DNA of 39,066 bases from a virus. The position numbers and the translations under genes were made by a program. The stretch's first letter is position 1. Each line of letters begins with the position of its first letter. The notes under the pieces were generated by a model. The model was not told the origin of the DNA. It was given only the letters and a program-made list of their open reading frames with translations, and did not search any database. The stretch lies in IMG/VR virus record IMGVR_UViG_3300042305_000949, positions 1 to 39,066 of that record, one strand, 5' to 3'. Of the stretch, positions 6,895 through 15,160 are shown in pieces.

Positions 6895-7926
6895 TTAGGT
6901 AGCGGCGTTGAATTGGAAGATACCATTTACACCCAACAATGGGTCACCTGTGCGGTAGTTGTTGTTATAAAGGGCAGAGATAGCGTAGTGAAGTGACAAC
7001 TGAGCATTCCACTCGTCACAACCTTGTGGCTTGTAGATTTTGAAGTCATAAACCAGCCCGGGAATCAATGGGTCAACGATAGTTGAGCGAGTTTCAGTTT
7101 CGGTCAAGGTTTCGTATTCGCCCAAGTAGAACGGTACTGGAATGAACTGCAACGCACCAGCCTCAAGAACATAGAAGTTGTTGTTAGCAAGGGCAGTTGT
7201 CAATTGGTCATCTTCGAAATATGCGAACTGACCAGCCTGCATCATGTCGATACCGCCGTTGTTGCAACATCCGATTTTTTGCATTTTGGTGTAGGTGCGT
7301 AAATCACCGTTACCGATAGCCATTGGCAGACCAGACACACGAGCGTCGCTCAATGCGTTCAACATTGTTGCCTCACCGATGTAGTTACCAACTGTGATAC
7401 CGCCAGTAGCGATTGGGTCGAGTAAGTTCAATGCAGCAGGAGTAGTACCAGAGTTAGTACCGCCAGCGTAGTTACCAGCGTTGGCAATCATCTCGGTGAT
7501 GATGTCGTTGTTGATGTACTGACGCATAGCATCAAGTCTGTTTGCAATGTCCTTAGTAACCCAAGAATTGCGACCTTCGCAAAGTTCGCGGATATTCTCT
7601 TCGGTGTACTTAAATTGCTGACCTGCTTGGAAGCCAATAGTGATGTTCTCAGCGAAGTTGTCGCTTTCATCAAATGGACCGTTCAAACAAGAATCAACGG
7701 TGGAAGTTACCTCGTTGATGGTTGAACGCTTTTGGTACATCACTTGAACGGTCTTAATTTGACCATTCTGGCGATTCAATGGTACGATGTTTACATTGTA
7801 GCGATTGTATTGGTCGCTAACGGCTCTGAGCGTACCAACCTGAGAAGATTTCAAGGCAGGTGTATGCTCGTTAGCCAAGTTAAGAAGTTGCTCGTTAATA
7901 GCCGGGCAAATTGCGGAAAATGACAT
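6895..7926 (-). CDS. Major capsid protein
   Basis: 343 residues, the usual size for an HK97-fold capsid subunit. The sequence is rich in Asn, Gly, Thr and Ala with few Lys, contains a long helix candidate near residues 125-150 (DIANRLDAMRQYINNDIITE) and a beta-rich P-domain-like C-terminal half. It follows a scaffold-like gene, has its own perfect promoter (TTTG, 19 bases, TATCTTTG) and a ~110-nt leader with two hairpins, as expected for the most abundant protein. The C-terminus (LLGVNGIFQFNA) recalls other Bacteroidota phage capsid proteins. The call rests on size, composition and gene order. Confidence 0.75.
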   Translation of the reverse strand: MSFSAICPAINEQLLNLANEHTPALKSSQVGTLRAVSDQYNRYNVNIVPLNRQNGQIKTVQVMYQKRSTINEVTSTVDSCLNGPFDESDNFAENITIGFQAGQQFKYTEENIRELCEGRNSWVTKDIANRLDAMRQYINNDIITEMIANAGNYAGGTNSGTTPAALNLLDPIATGGITVGNYIGEATMLNALSDARVSGLPMAIGNGDLRTYTKMQKIGCCNNGGIDMMQAGQFAYFEDDQLTTALANNNFYVLEAGALQFIPVPFYLGEYETLTETETRSTIVDPLIPGLVYDFKIYKPQGCDEWNAQLSLHYAISALYNNNYRTGDPLLGVNGIFQFNAAT

Positions 7927-7960
7927 GATAAGAAATGAAAGAAATGTTTGCGTTTGAAAT

Positions 7961-8034
7961 CCCTCGTCATTTATGGGTTCGAGGGGATAACCCTAATGCG
8001 GAAGGTCGCCACCTAAGTTCGATTGGCATCGAAC
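7961..8034 (-). promoter_or_regulatory. Structured 5' leader of the capsid transcript
   Basis: Two hairpins lie between the promoter and the capsid ATG. The first is at the very 5' end of the transcript (GTTCGAT / ATCGAAC, 7-bp stem, 4-nt loop, 8017-8034). The second is CCCTCG / CGAGGG with a 13-nt loop (7961-7985). Hairpins at the 5' end commonly stabilise mRNA; here this would favour high capsid expression. Confidence 0.6.
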
Positions 8035-8038
8035 GGAA

Positions 8039-8069
8039 CAAAGATAAAAAAAATATTCGATAAAACAAA
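8039..8069 (-). promoter_or_regulatory. Late promoter for the major capsid gene
   Basis: On the minus strand TTTG (8069-8066), a 19-base spacer and TATCTTTG (8046-8039) match the Bacteroidota primary sigma consensus. The expected start of transcription is near 8035, about 110 bases before the capsid ATG. A terminator hairpin lies immediately upstream, so this promoter isolates the capsid operon. Confidence 0.8.
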
Positions 8070-8093
8070 AAACCCGACTTGTTAGGTCGGGTT
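8066..8093 (-). terminator. Intrinsic terminator after the 153-residue gene
   Basis: Stem AACCCGAC (8071-8078) with GTCGGGTT (8086-8093), followed on the minus strand by TTTTGTTTT. The stop codon of the gene at 8082-8543 lies inside the stem. It separates this gene from the capsid promoter. Confidence 0.75.
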
Positions 8094-8543
8094 GGAATCA
8101 AATAAACTTGGCTCTATTTGTTTGTGCTTTGTTTTGTTTTTTATGCCTATGCTATTAATAAGTTTTTTCAATTCGTTAATGTATTCTTTTTTGTCCCATC
8201 CCTCAATTTCGCATACCATTAAATCAAACTGAATTTCTTTTAATAGTTGTTTTTGAAATCTTAATCTGGCTAAAGTATTTACGGTTTTAGATGGAAAAAC
8301 AAAATCATCGTTTTCCTCTGTTTTTGTAACTATGGGTGTTTGTTTTATAGGCTTTACAAACTCAATTCGAGGAGTTCCTTTACGAATTGACCTAACTAAA
8401 GCACGCTGACCGCCATTCAAAATACTTTTGCCATCAGTACAAAAGTCATAACCAAAAAGAGGAGAGCCAGTATGATTGTCAATCTTCCACCCTTTTGGCA
8501 AAACTTCAAATACATTCCATCCTTTATATTTATTATTTTCCAT
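8082..8543 (-). CDS. Hypothetical protein, 153 residues, separate transcription unit (moron candidate)
   Basis: Inserted between scaffold and capsid genes and flanked on both sides by near-identical terminators on its own strand. The protein has an N-terminal beta-rich part (GWNVFEVLPKGWKIDNHTG, then YDFCTDGKS) and a helical C-terminal half with Lys/Glu. It is visibly more AT-rich and uses more AAA/AAT codons than its neighbours. The layout is that of a moron, an independently transcribed late accession. Function unknown; the N-terminus could suit a nucleic-acid or protein interaction role. Confidence 0.6.
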   Translation of the reverse strand: MENNKYKGWNVFEVLPKGWKIDNHTGSPLFGYDFCTDGKSILNGGQRALVRSIRKGTPRIEFVKPIKQTPIVTKTEENDDFVFPSKTVNTLARLRFQKQLLKEIQFDLMVCEIEGWDKKEYINELKKLINSIGIKNKTKHKQIEPSLFDSNPT

Positions 8544-8586
8544 ACTTTATGTACGAATTTTATGCTTTTAAGTTACAACAAACAAC

Positions 8587-8610
8587 AAAAAACCCGACAT
8601 AAGCCGGGTT
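8587..8610 (-). terminator. Intrinsic terminator after the scaffold gene
   Basis: Stem AACCCGAC (8591-8598) with GCCGGGTT (8603-8610; one G-U pair), 4-nt loop, followed on the minus strand by a T-rich stretch. It ends the transcript that carries the scaffold gene. The stem sequence is nearly the same as that of the terminator at 8071-8093. Confidence 0.7.
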
Positions 8611-8634
8611 CGTTGCAGATGAATAGAATCAATT

Positions 8635-9459
8635 TTAGCCAGCAAGCCCGGCACGCTGTTTCATCTGAGCGACTCGCTCTGCCTGCTCTTGTTGCCACTT
8701 GCTGATTTGATTTTTAGCAGGTGCAGGGGCAGGCGTTGGAGGTGTTGGATTGCCTGACTTCTGTGGCTGTGGGTCGCCATTAGACTCTTTGAATATCTTG
8801 GCTTCTTTACCCTCCATGACGATGAGTTCAGACAAGGTCAATTCTTTCTTATTCTTGTCGTACACCTTTGCCCCGTTTAAGTCGGTTACAACGGCATTGC
8901 CTGAATCATCTACATCGACTTTGTACTTCTTGTTAAAGTCGGATGTGAAGCCGGGAACTACATACTGACTCGCACCAATCAAAGGATGCTTGCTCACCTC
9001 AGATTGAATTGCCTGATTGACTTTGAATGTACGAATGGCGTTTTCCGATTCCGATTTAATCGAGGGAATTACGCTCTCCTCAAACTCCTTGACCTTGTTT
9101 TCATAGTCAATAATCGTCTGCTTGGCGTTGTTCAGTTGCTCTAATACCTCTTTGTTGCCTGACTTCTCGCTGATGCGGTCATTAACTAATTTCAACACGC
9201 CTTGGAAGTCGAGTTCTTTAATTTCAGCCTCGGTTAATCCGAATTGCTTTTTGACAAAGTTCTTTGCCTCGGCATAAGCCGACCCCTTTCCAGCCTTGTG
9301 TATCTCGTCCTTAACACGCTCTTTGTAATAGTTGGTGAAGTGTGTCTCGGTCGATTCGACAAAGCCGGAAAGGTCTGTTTGGTCATCGGCAGATTCGATT
9401 GAAGTAACCACATCTTCGGGTACTCCCATCAGTTTCAAAAATTCGATTGCTTTACTCAT
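8635..9459 (-). CDS. Capsid scaffolding protein
   Basis: 274 residues, acidic and mostly helical, with a long coiled-coil-like region (KEVLEQLNNAKQTIIDYENK, residues ~103-135), a small beta-rich section (KVDVDDSGNAVVTDLNGAKV) and a Pro/Ala linker followed by a basic C-terminal helix (ISKWQQEQAERVAQMKQRAG). Scaffold proteins usually have this order, the basic C-terminal helix binding the capsid subunit. It lies one gene upstream of the major capsid gene. The assignment is from pattern and position. Confidence 0.7.
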   Translation of the reverse strand: MSKAIEFLKLMGVPEDVVTSIESADDQTDLSGFVESTETHFTNYYKERVKDEIHKAGKGSAYAEAKNFVKKQFGLTEAEIKELDFQGVLKLVNDRISEKSGNKEVLEQLNNAKQTIIDYENKVKEFEESVIPSIKSESENAIRTFKVNQAIQSEVSKHPLIGASQYVVPGFTSDFNKKYKVDVDDSGNAVVTDLNGAKVYDKNKKELTLSELIVMEGKEAKIFKESNGDPQPQKSGNPTPPTPAPAPAKNQISKWQQEQAERVAQMKQRAGLAG

Positions 9460-9481
9460 GATTGCTGACTTGGTTTGGTTG

Positions 9482-9670
9482 TTACTCGGTTACTTCTTTG
9501 GATTTCTTAGGCTTCTCAGTCGGTGCGGACACGCTCGGAACGATTTCGAAGTCGCTAAACCCGTTTTTCTTCAATGCCTTTTGGCGCTCAAAGAAATGCT
9601 TAGACAAGATAACCTGCTTGCCCGTTTTGGTGTTTTGCACCAATACTTGTTTTTCGTTTAACTTTTGCAT
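9482..9670 (-). CDS. Hypothetical protein, 62 residues
   Basis: A small Lys-rich protein (KLNEKQVLVQNTKTGKQVIL, then HFFERQKALKKNGF) with a charged C-terminal tail (APTEKPKKSKEVTE). Similar short proteins with a KQVxLSxxxFExxK pattern lie upstream of scaffold genes in other Bacteroidota phages. Role unknown. It is 12 bp from the gene upstream. Confidence 0.6.
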   Translation of the reverse strand: MQKLNEKQVLVQNTKTGKQVILSKHFFERQKALKKNGFSDFEIVPSVSAPTEKPKKSKEVTE

Positions 9671-9682
9671 GGTATAAATTGA

Positions 9683-10171
9683 TTAGAATGAACGCCAAGC
9701 GGAAGTCCTGCGTACTTGCGGGCTATCGATAGTGGTATTGAATATAATTGTTCCAACTGGTGCAAGACCCCAAGACACGAGGCTATCTCTAACGGCATTG
9801 GTAACATTTAACTGACGCAAGTTTGGAGGATTGAAATAAGTAGCATTTAACCAAGTTGCAGTCATTGCAGTGATTCCGTAAGTAGCGAAATAGAATGCTG
9901 TCTTGCGGTAACGGGTGATAACGGTCTGGGTCTTTACATTGCGAAGAAATACCATTGTGTCGGCATTGGCAGTTGAATAAACTGCTTCGATGTTTCCAAA
10001 TCCATTATACTCGAATGGATTGATAACAAGGTTGCCTGATTTCTGACTGCGAAGTGTAATAACGCCAGTAGATGAGTTTTGAGACACGGTCAAAGTGTCT
10101 TTTGTCTGACCGCTCAAACCGATAAAGGCGAACAGCGTCAAACTGATTGAAAGGAAAATTGCTTTTTTCAT
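9683..10171 (-). CDS. Protein with signal peptide, 162 residues, in the head gene block
   Basis: The N-terminus MKKAIFLSISLTLFAFIGLS has the charge, hydrophobic core and small residues of a Sec signal peptide; cleavage near LSG-Q is plausible. The mature part is beta-rich with many Thr/Asn. A protein exported to the periplasm is odd inside a capsid operon, so it might act on the host envelope, or the hydrophobic N-terminus could anchor it in the virion. A TAAATTTG box (10203-10196) just upstream may be a promoter -7 element. Family unknown. Confidence 0.65.
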   Translation of the reverse strand: MKKAIFLSISLTLFAFIGLSGQTKDTLTVSQNSSTGVITLRSQKSGNLVINPFEYNGFGNIEAVYSTANADTMVFLRNVKTQTVITRYRKTAFYFATYGITAMTATWLNATYFNPPNLRQLNVTNAVRDSLVSWGLAPVGTIIFNTTIDSPQVRRTSAWRSF

Positions 10172-10195
10172 TGTATGATTGGTTTTAATTTATTA

Positions 10196-10203
10196 CAAAT
10201 TTA
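10196..10203 (-). promoter_or_regulatory. Possible promoter -7 box before the signal-peptide gene
   Basis: TAAATTTG on the minus strand matches TAnnTTTG, with the predicted start about 20 bases before the ATG at 10171. No TTTG is present at the usual upstream distance, so this is a partial match only. Confidence 0.35.
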
Positions 10204-10419
10204 CGAATTATTGGAATACCACTCATTCCATAATTCCGCCTCTTCTGGCGTAGATTCGGGCGAACCCTCAGGAATGATTGTACCTTGATTGTCCTCTGGA
10301 ACAGCATAGTCACTTGGCGAATAAACGCCATACACGCCCTCCATGATTAATTGCATTGCCTTTGCAGTCCTTTCACCCTGCGGGGTCTGAATCTGGTAAT
10401 ATTTGCCTATTTCTATCAT
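10201..10419 (-). CDS. Hypothetical acidic protein, 72 residues
   Basis: Beta-rich N-terminus (MIEIGKYYQIQTPQGERTAK) followed by an acidic C-terminus with repeated Glu/Pro/Ser and the end ELWNEWYSNNS. Overlaps the gene upstream by 4 bp (ATGA type). Function unknown. Confidence 0.55.
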   Translation of the reverse strand: MIEIGKYYQIQTPQGERTAKAMQLIMEGVYGVYSPSDYAVPEDNQGTIIPEGSPESTPEEAELWNEWYSNNS

Positions 10420-11285
10420 TGCTGTAAACTATAAACTCTGATTCTTGTACCAACGGCATACCCGTTACTTATTGAAGCATAACCAAGTTGAATGCTTGTA
10501 ATATTAGTCGAATTGTCACGCCACAAACCGCCAAAGGTCGGGTATAATGGTGCGGTGATTTGATTCGCCCCAAACACATTCGCCACGCCCTGAACGGTGC
10601 GATTCTTGCCCGTAACTGGGTCAATGTTTATATCAAACATAGTGAGCGAATTCGCCCCGTTGTTTGGTGCAATAAAGATATGCGTCTGCAAGTTTGACCC
10701 AGTGCTTGATGCAGACCCGACATACGAATAACGGCTATCGTAAACATTGGTATTGATTGTATTAAATCGCATCGTGTGCGTATCGGCACTGCCTGCGTTT
10801 ATCGTTGTGCCTTGAATGCGGTAATACCCATCTGTGTTGCCGTTCAATCCTGTTATGCTTATGGTCGTCTGCGCCCCGACTAAGTATGTAACGGTTGGGT
10901 CTGGATTGCTTGGCAAAGCCGAAACGACTTGAATATCTCTGAGCAATTTGTACGATACGACCATAGCCGTGTTCAGGTTGTTTATCGCAGGAACAAAACT
11001 ATCGACATTGGTGATGGCTGTTGCGTTTACCTTAAATCGGTAGAAGTTAAATGTCCAAGAATCAACTTGTGACGCCCCGTTAAAGATTGATACTTGCGTG
11101 GGCAGAATAGGACTGACAATCTTATTAGCACTAATCAAACTACGAGGCACGGACTTGACCGAGCCTTTGTAGGTGATAGTTACATTACTTCCAGAATTGG
11201 CGATATACACCGTGTCTTGGGCATTGGCTGTTGCCGTGGCAATCAGCATCGAGAAGATGATAATTATCCAGTCGTGTTTATTCAT
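10416..11285 (-). CDS. Secreted or virion-surface beta-rich protein with signal peptide
   Basis: Starting at ATG 11285 gives MNKHDWIIIIFSMLIATATA, a likely signal peptide with a small-residue site before NAQ; a longer frame starts at 11306. The C-terminal ~150 residues show a pattern seen in phage surface modules: a G-rich turn, YRIQGTTI, MRFNTINTNVYDSRYSY, an Ile/Thr strand set, GLWRDNSTNITSIQLGYAS and a final RIRVYSL strand. In other phages this pattern occurs in decoration or fibre proteins. The combination with a signal peptide is unusual. Confidence 0.6.
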   Translation of the reverse strand: MNKHDWIIIIFSMLIATATANAQDTVYIANSGSNVTITYKGSVKSVPRSLISANKIVSPILPTQVSIFNGASQVDSWTFNFYRFKVNATAITNVDSFVPAINNLNTAMVVSYKLLRDIQVVSALPSNPDPTVTYLVGAQTTISITGLNGNTDGYYRIQGTTINAGSADTHTMRFNTINTNVYDSRYSYVGSASSTGSNLQTHIFIAPNNGANSLTMFDINIDPVTGKNRTVQGVANVFGANQITAPLYPTFGGLWRDNSTNITSIQLGYASISNGYAVGTRIRVYSLQQ

Positions 11286-11487
11286 TTGTTTTATCTGATT
11301 TTTCATTTTTGTCGAAAAGTTTTTTCCAAAATCTTACTACGAAAAAACCGATAGTCGCACCGATTGCCGGGGCAATAACTACCTTGAAAAAAATAGCATC
11401 AACAGAAAAAAAATGTGCCATAATATACCCCAATATGGAGGACAAGATGCCCCCGATTGATTCCGATTGCCCGTGATTATCACTCAT
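11278..11487 (-). CDS. Small membrane protein, 69 residues (second holin candidate)
   Basis: Starts at ATG 11487 (MSDNHGQSESIGGILSSILG); the longer in-frame alternative lies within the MuF-like gene. Hydrophobic segments cover roughly residues 12-25 and 30-52 (FFKVVIAPAIGATIGFFVVR), followed by a Lys-rich tail. Two helices and a charged end fit a holin or an inner-membrane accessory protein. It overlaps the neighbours by 8 bp on each side. Confidence 0.6.
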   Translation of the reverse strand: MSDNHGQSESIGGILSSILGYIMAHFFSVDAIFFKVVIAPAIGATIGFFVVRFWKKLFDKNEKSDKTNE

Positions 11488-12346
11488 TGTCTTCGCCCTC
11501 ACTTTCAAATACGGGAATTGCTTTGTGTCGGCAGTTGTAACCGCCCCGATATGTGCAGAATGTTTCTTTGGTCGTAGCAAGGTTCATTCCTGAACCTGAA
11601 TTGTACGCCCAATTTATTTCACTTTGTAATTTGTTCATTGGAATTTTACCATTGTACTTCGTTATCCACCGAACGCACTGCGGACGACTATCGCCAATTA
11701 GACTACCGATATACCTGATGCTGTTTGGTGCGTACTCTGTGCGGAATCTATCGTATATCATGCCGTCATACTGCATGATGCCATCCTGCGCCCAAACATT
11801 TGCATAACGAGCCATGCGATTGAATTTATCCGACTCGGAAGCCAATAAAAAGTCACGCAGTCTCGCTTTGGTATCGGTCACCTTTGCACCTGCAAAAACA
11901 TTTCGATTTATAGCGTCCCGAATCGGCTGGCGTATCTCAGCAGTCAAACCTGTGCCGGTCATGTTCTGAACAATTGTTTCGGTCTGGGCAAGGCGTAACT
12001 GCGACACTCCCAATCGGTCGAAATCAAATGCAAAGGTGCTATTGTATTGACGCAGTACCATCTCGCTCAATCGTTCAATTTCAGGCAGGCTTCGGACGAT
12101 TTCGGACACGCTGGATGGGTAGGTACTTGCGTTGATTGCTTTGGCAATCTCGCTGTCCAGACCAGTGAGAAGTCGGCTGTTCTGTTCTGATAGTACGAAA
12201 CTTCCGTCAGATAGTTGGAAACCATCCAAGTACTTGTCCAATAACTTAATGATACGCTGAGTGGCATCGTCTGCCCCTTTACGGGCATTATCAACCAAGT
12301 TATCAATGAGCAGGTCGATTTCATCTTCAGGTGAACGCTTCGCCAT
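11480..12346 (-). CDS. MuF/SPP1 gp7-like head morphogenesis protein
   Basis: 288 residues. The long helical N-terminal part is followed by the diagnostic MuF C-terminal core: DSRPQCVRW near residue 220, a Lys/Asn stretch, and CTYRGGYNCRHKAIPVF near the end, matching the Cys-x-GGYNCRH signature of this family. Family members sit directly downstream of the portal gene, as here (the start overlaps the portal stop), and are minor capsid proteins that help DNA ejection or portal assembly. Confidence 0.85.
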   Translation of the reverse strand: MAKRSPEDEIDLLIDNLVDNARKGADDATQRIIKLLDKYLDGFQLSDGSFVLSEQNSRLLTGLDSEIAKAINASTYPSSVSEIVRSLPEIERLSEMVLRQYNSTFAFDFDRLGVSQLRLAQTETIVQNMTGTGLTAEIRQPIRDAINRNVFAGAKVTDTKARLRDFLLASESDKFNRMARYANVWAQDGIMQYDGMIYDRFRTEYAPNSIRYIGSLIGDSRPQCVRWITKYNGKIPMNKLQSEINWAYNSGSGMNLATTKETFCTYRGGYNCRHKAIPVFESEGEDNE

Positions 12347-14184
12347 TATTCAAATGTCGGAATCTGAATCTGCGTGGCAGGAGGTGGAACGATTGTATTG
12401 AACTCGGTCTCCATCAATGCAAGGATCTCAGGCTCTTCCATCTCGTGTTCCATGTCGTCAACCTTTTCCATGACCCTTTCCAAAACATGGTAACAATACG
12501 CATGCTTCTGAACCGACCTTGTATCAATCGCACCCATTCGTTGCATACGCTCGATGTCCTCCATTGATTGTCCATAGAGCGGGTCAAACTGCACCATTAA
12601 CTCGATGACTTCGCTCGCCTCGGCTTTGCCTGAGAATCGTTTTTTCATCAAGTCTTTTTGTGCTTTGACTTTAACGGGAATCGGGGCGTCCGCTTCGTTT
12701 AACTGCTTCAACTCCTCGATAATCATTCCCTCGTCACGAATGGCAAACGATGTAGGCTTGACGATAATCGGAGGTTCAGGATTTACAATGTTTCTTAAAC
12801 GAATCAGGAAGTTCAGGTGGTTGTAGATGATATGGTCAAAGATGTGATTTGACATTGCCATAATCATCGCATATTTACCTTCCCTGTCCACCTTTTTAGC
12901 CTCGCCAGATTGAGCCGAGTCGGTGAAGAGTTGATACAACTCCAACTCGGCTTTGTGTATCAATGTCTCCCATGCTTTCTGCATGTACTCCAACCCATCA
13001 ACGGGAGGCGATACATACGACACGGGGTCATCAACAAGCGTCTGGTTTTCGAGCGTTGTGCTATCGGGTACTTTGACCTGATAAATACCATACGGACTGC
13101 GAACCATTACGCCTGAACCGTTGCAGGTATTACACGCACGCCTTGAATCGTTGCCATCGCTATCATGCCCCCAGACATAGCCGTTATTGCACCCCTCGGC
13201 AGTGCAAGGCATTTGCTTCTCAACTCGGATCGGGTTGGAAGTCATGACCCTCGCACCTTTCCAATCGTCAAAGGTCTTTAGTGCCTCGTTAGCATATCCA
13301 ACAAACCCGACAAAGAAAGACTCAAGATAGTCAATGAATTGAGGCAGATAGGTATTCTGCAACAATGCCGACCCGCTTGTAAACGAGTAAGGTGACCAAC
13401 CCATATAAGTTGATTCGCCCCAGACGGCTTTGCGTGTCTTGTAATCAAATTGACCGATAGCCGACTTCCTGAATCCACCATTCAACACGATAGGAATTTC
13501 GCCTAAGTTGTGTCGGTAAATTAACTCCGTTCCGAATGTGGTCTTATCGTCAGGCAGTTCAATCTCGTAGTGCCTATAATAAGCCTCTCTGTCGATAGTG
13601 TAAAATATTCGACCTGTTGTGCCTGAGTTAAGATAGAATCTTTCCTCGGGCTTGTAAAAGGTAATTCTGTCCTTGGTGAGTCGGGTTATACAAACCGAAT
13701 AAATCTGGTACGGATAAACATCAACCTTTTGTGTCGGGTCTGTCGTACCTTCACCAAATGGCATCCAAGTAATATAACCGTTCGGGTCGTCAATGATTCG
13801 TTCGCAGGCAACTTTGAAAATATATTGCCAATAGTCGTAACCCGTGCCGTAACCTTCGGACATACCAAACACAGGGCGTTCAATGAACTCTTCCGTGTCC
13901 TCGTCCACCTTGTATGAGAACTTAGCAGACCCAATAGGACTGAACACCTCGTTCTTTGCCCGACTAATTGCACCTTTCGTTATCGCCTCGAAGTTAGCCA
14001 GACGATATCGGTAGATATCATCGGCTTCATTCGGGCGTTGTAGGTAGAGCAGTTTACCCGGATTGTGTCCTTGCGTATGCACAATCATCGAATAATACTG
14101 CTCTGCCCAACGCAGGTACGCATCAGGTCGTTCTTCGGGGTCGAAATAGAACCCGAAACCCGTATCAATAGGCTCGTATGCCAT
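12346..14184 (-). CDS. Portal protein with zinc-finger insertion
   Basis: 612 residues, directly upstream of the MuF-like gene and two genes from the terminase side of the late arm. The long mixed alpha/beta body, hydrophobic stem-like region (FDHIIYNHLNFLIRLRNI) and acidic C-terminus fit a siphophage portal. Unlike typical portals (400-500 residues), it carries a DnaJ-like zinc-finger pair near residues 326-356: CTAEGC...GYV then CNTCNGSGVM. I judge this a portal by position and size more than by a named motif. Confidence 0.75.
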   Translation of the reverse strand: MAYEPIDTGFGFYFDPEERPDAYLRWAEQYYSMIVHTQGHNPGKLLYLQRPNEADDIYRYRLANFEAITKGAISRAKNEVFSPIGSAKFSYKVDEDTEEFIERPVFGMSEGYGTGYDYWQYIFKVACERIIDDPNGYITWMPFGEGTTDPTQKVDVYPYQIYSVCITRLTKDRITFYKPEERFYLNSGTTGRIFYTIDREAYYRHYEIELPDDKTTFGTELIYRHNLGEIPIVLNGGFRKSAIGQFDYKTRKAVWGESTYMGWSPYSFTSGSALLQNTYLPQFIDYLESFFVGFVGYANEALKTFDDWKGARVMTSNPIRVEKQMPCTAEGCNNGYVWGHDSDGNDSRRACNTCNGSGVMVRSPYGIYQVKVPDSTTLENQTLVDDPVSYVSPPVDGLEYMQKAWETLIHKAELELYQLFTDSAQSGEAKKVDREGKYAMIMAMSNHIFDHIIYNHLNFLIRLRNIVNPEPPIIVKPTSFAIRDEGMIIEELKQLNEADAPIPVKVKAQKDLMKKRFSGKAEASEVIELMVQFDPLYGQSMEDIERMQRMGAIDTRSVQKHAYCYHVLERVMEKVDDMEHEMEEPEILALMETEFNTIVPPPATQIQIPTFE

Positions 14185-14198
14185 GATTTACGGGTGGA

Positions 14199-14747
14199 TT
14201 AGACTGTACCTAAATCAAAAACATATTGAGTTCCCATTGTCAAGCCTTGATACATGACTTGAACATTCATGTAACGAGCATCTTGGTTGTTATCGGGAAC
14301 GATGACATTCATCATTAAAGTGAAATCAGACACGAGCCACATACGACCATCGCAAGAACCATAGAACAAGTAGTATTTACTTGGGTCGGCTTGGATGTCG
14401 TTGTAGAACGCTTCTTTCTCGAATACAAGCGGACTGCCTGTTTCGGTAAAGTTGTAGTCTTGGAAGTTAAGCGTCCAGACCCGACCTAACAAAGTTTCTG
14501 GGTCGCAAGAACCGATACGCTTGGTAGTGTTGGATGGGTCAGCCAAAGAGCCGAGCAGACCTTTAACAACACGAGCGTTGTTGTTGGTGATTGCAGTTGC
14601 CCATTCTGCTGGGTCGGTTGGATTGGTAAAGGTGTAGTCACACGCTACGATTGCAAGGTATGGCAGACCGCCTTGCTTCTTGTTTTTACCGCAAGATGCG
14701 GAGAGGGTAGGGACGCTAACAGAGCATCCTGTGCAAGTTAATGGCAT
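14199..14747 (-). CDS. Late structural protein, 182 residues (major tail protein candidate)
   Basis: Beta-rich, Cys-containing N-terminus (MPLTCTGCSVSVPTLSASCG), few Lys, many Thr/Asn/Asp. It has its own -7 promoter box and a leader with a 5' hairpin, as for the capsid gene, suggesting high expression. A size of 182 residues is typical for a siphophage tail-tube subunit, and no other clear tail-tube gene is seen, so that is the leading guess. Position upstream of the portal is unusual for a tail tube. Confidence 0.55.
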   Translation of the reverse strand: MPLTCTGCSVSVPTLSASCGKNKKQGGLPYLAIVACDYTFTNPTDPAEWATAITNNNARVVKGLLGSLADPSNTTKRIGSCDPETLLGRVWTLNFQDYNFTETGSPLVFEKEAFYNDIQADPSKYYLFYGSCDGRMWLVSDFTLMMNVIVPDNNQDARYMNVQVMYQGLTMGTQYVFDLGTV

Positions 14748-14804
14748 ATTGATTGTTTTTTAGTGAGAACGATTTTTGTTCCCGAAATATGGCAAACTGC
14801 CTAC

Positions 14805-14846
14805 CCTCTGGGAGAGGTTGTACAAAGATAAAAATAAATTTGCAAA
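14805..14846 (-). promoter_or_regulatory. Promoter and 5' hairpin for the gene at 14199-14747
   Basis: TATCTTTG (14830-14823, minus strand) is an exact -7 box. A TTTG at 14846-14843 is only 12 bases upstream, closer than the usual 19, so the -33 part is doubtful. A CCTCT / AGAGG hairpin with a CCC loop (14805-14817) falls right after the expected start. Confidence 0.55.
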
Positions 14847-14854
14847 TAAAAAAA

Positions 14855-15157
14855 TTACGACCTATCCTGATACATCGCCCGAATGATTAGGAGATAATTA
14901 ATCGCATCGATAAACTTCTCGTCCAGTTCGGCATGGGTCGGCTTGTGGTCGGTCTGGATGGCGTCTTTTATCCATTGCAAATGCTTTGTCATGTATTCCC
15001 AAGCGACTGCCTGCGGTTTAGATTGCAGGCTTATGCCGGTACGGAAATTCCTGAACACATCGTTATCGGTTGCGTATTCCTCATTCTTTTTGAGCAAGGT
15101 TTTTTCGACTTGAACGAGTGCTTCTTGGACTGAGCGTCTTAATTCTGAATTGTTCAT
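14855..15157 (-). CDS. DUF1599-like protein (nucleotide-modification-associated), 100 residues
   Basis: All-helical protein with the family-like order KKNEEYATDNDVFRNF (residues ~23-38), AVAWEYMTKHLQWIKDAI (~51-68) and LDEKFIDAINYLLI (~79-92). DUF1599 relatives resemble all-alpha NTP pyrophosphohydrolases (MazG type); the paired acidic residues around ExxY and DEKxxDAxNY fit metal binding. It may hydrolyse or guard nucleotides during DNA synthesis. It is out of place in the late arm and has its own promoter followed by a hairpin. Confidence 0.7.
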   Translation of the reverse strand: MNNSELRRSVQEALVQVEKTLLKKNEEYATDNDVFRNFRTGISLQSKPQAVAWEYMTKHLQWIKDAIQTDHKPTHAELDEKFIDAINYLLIIRAMYQDRS

Positions 15158-15160
15158 AAA

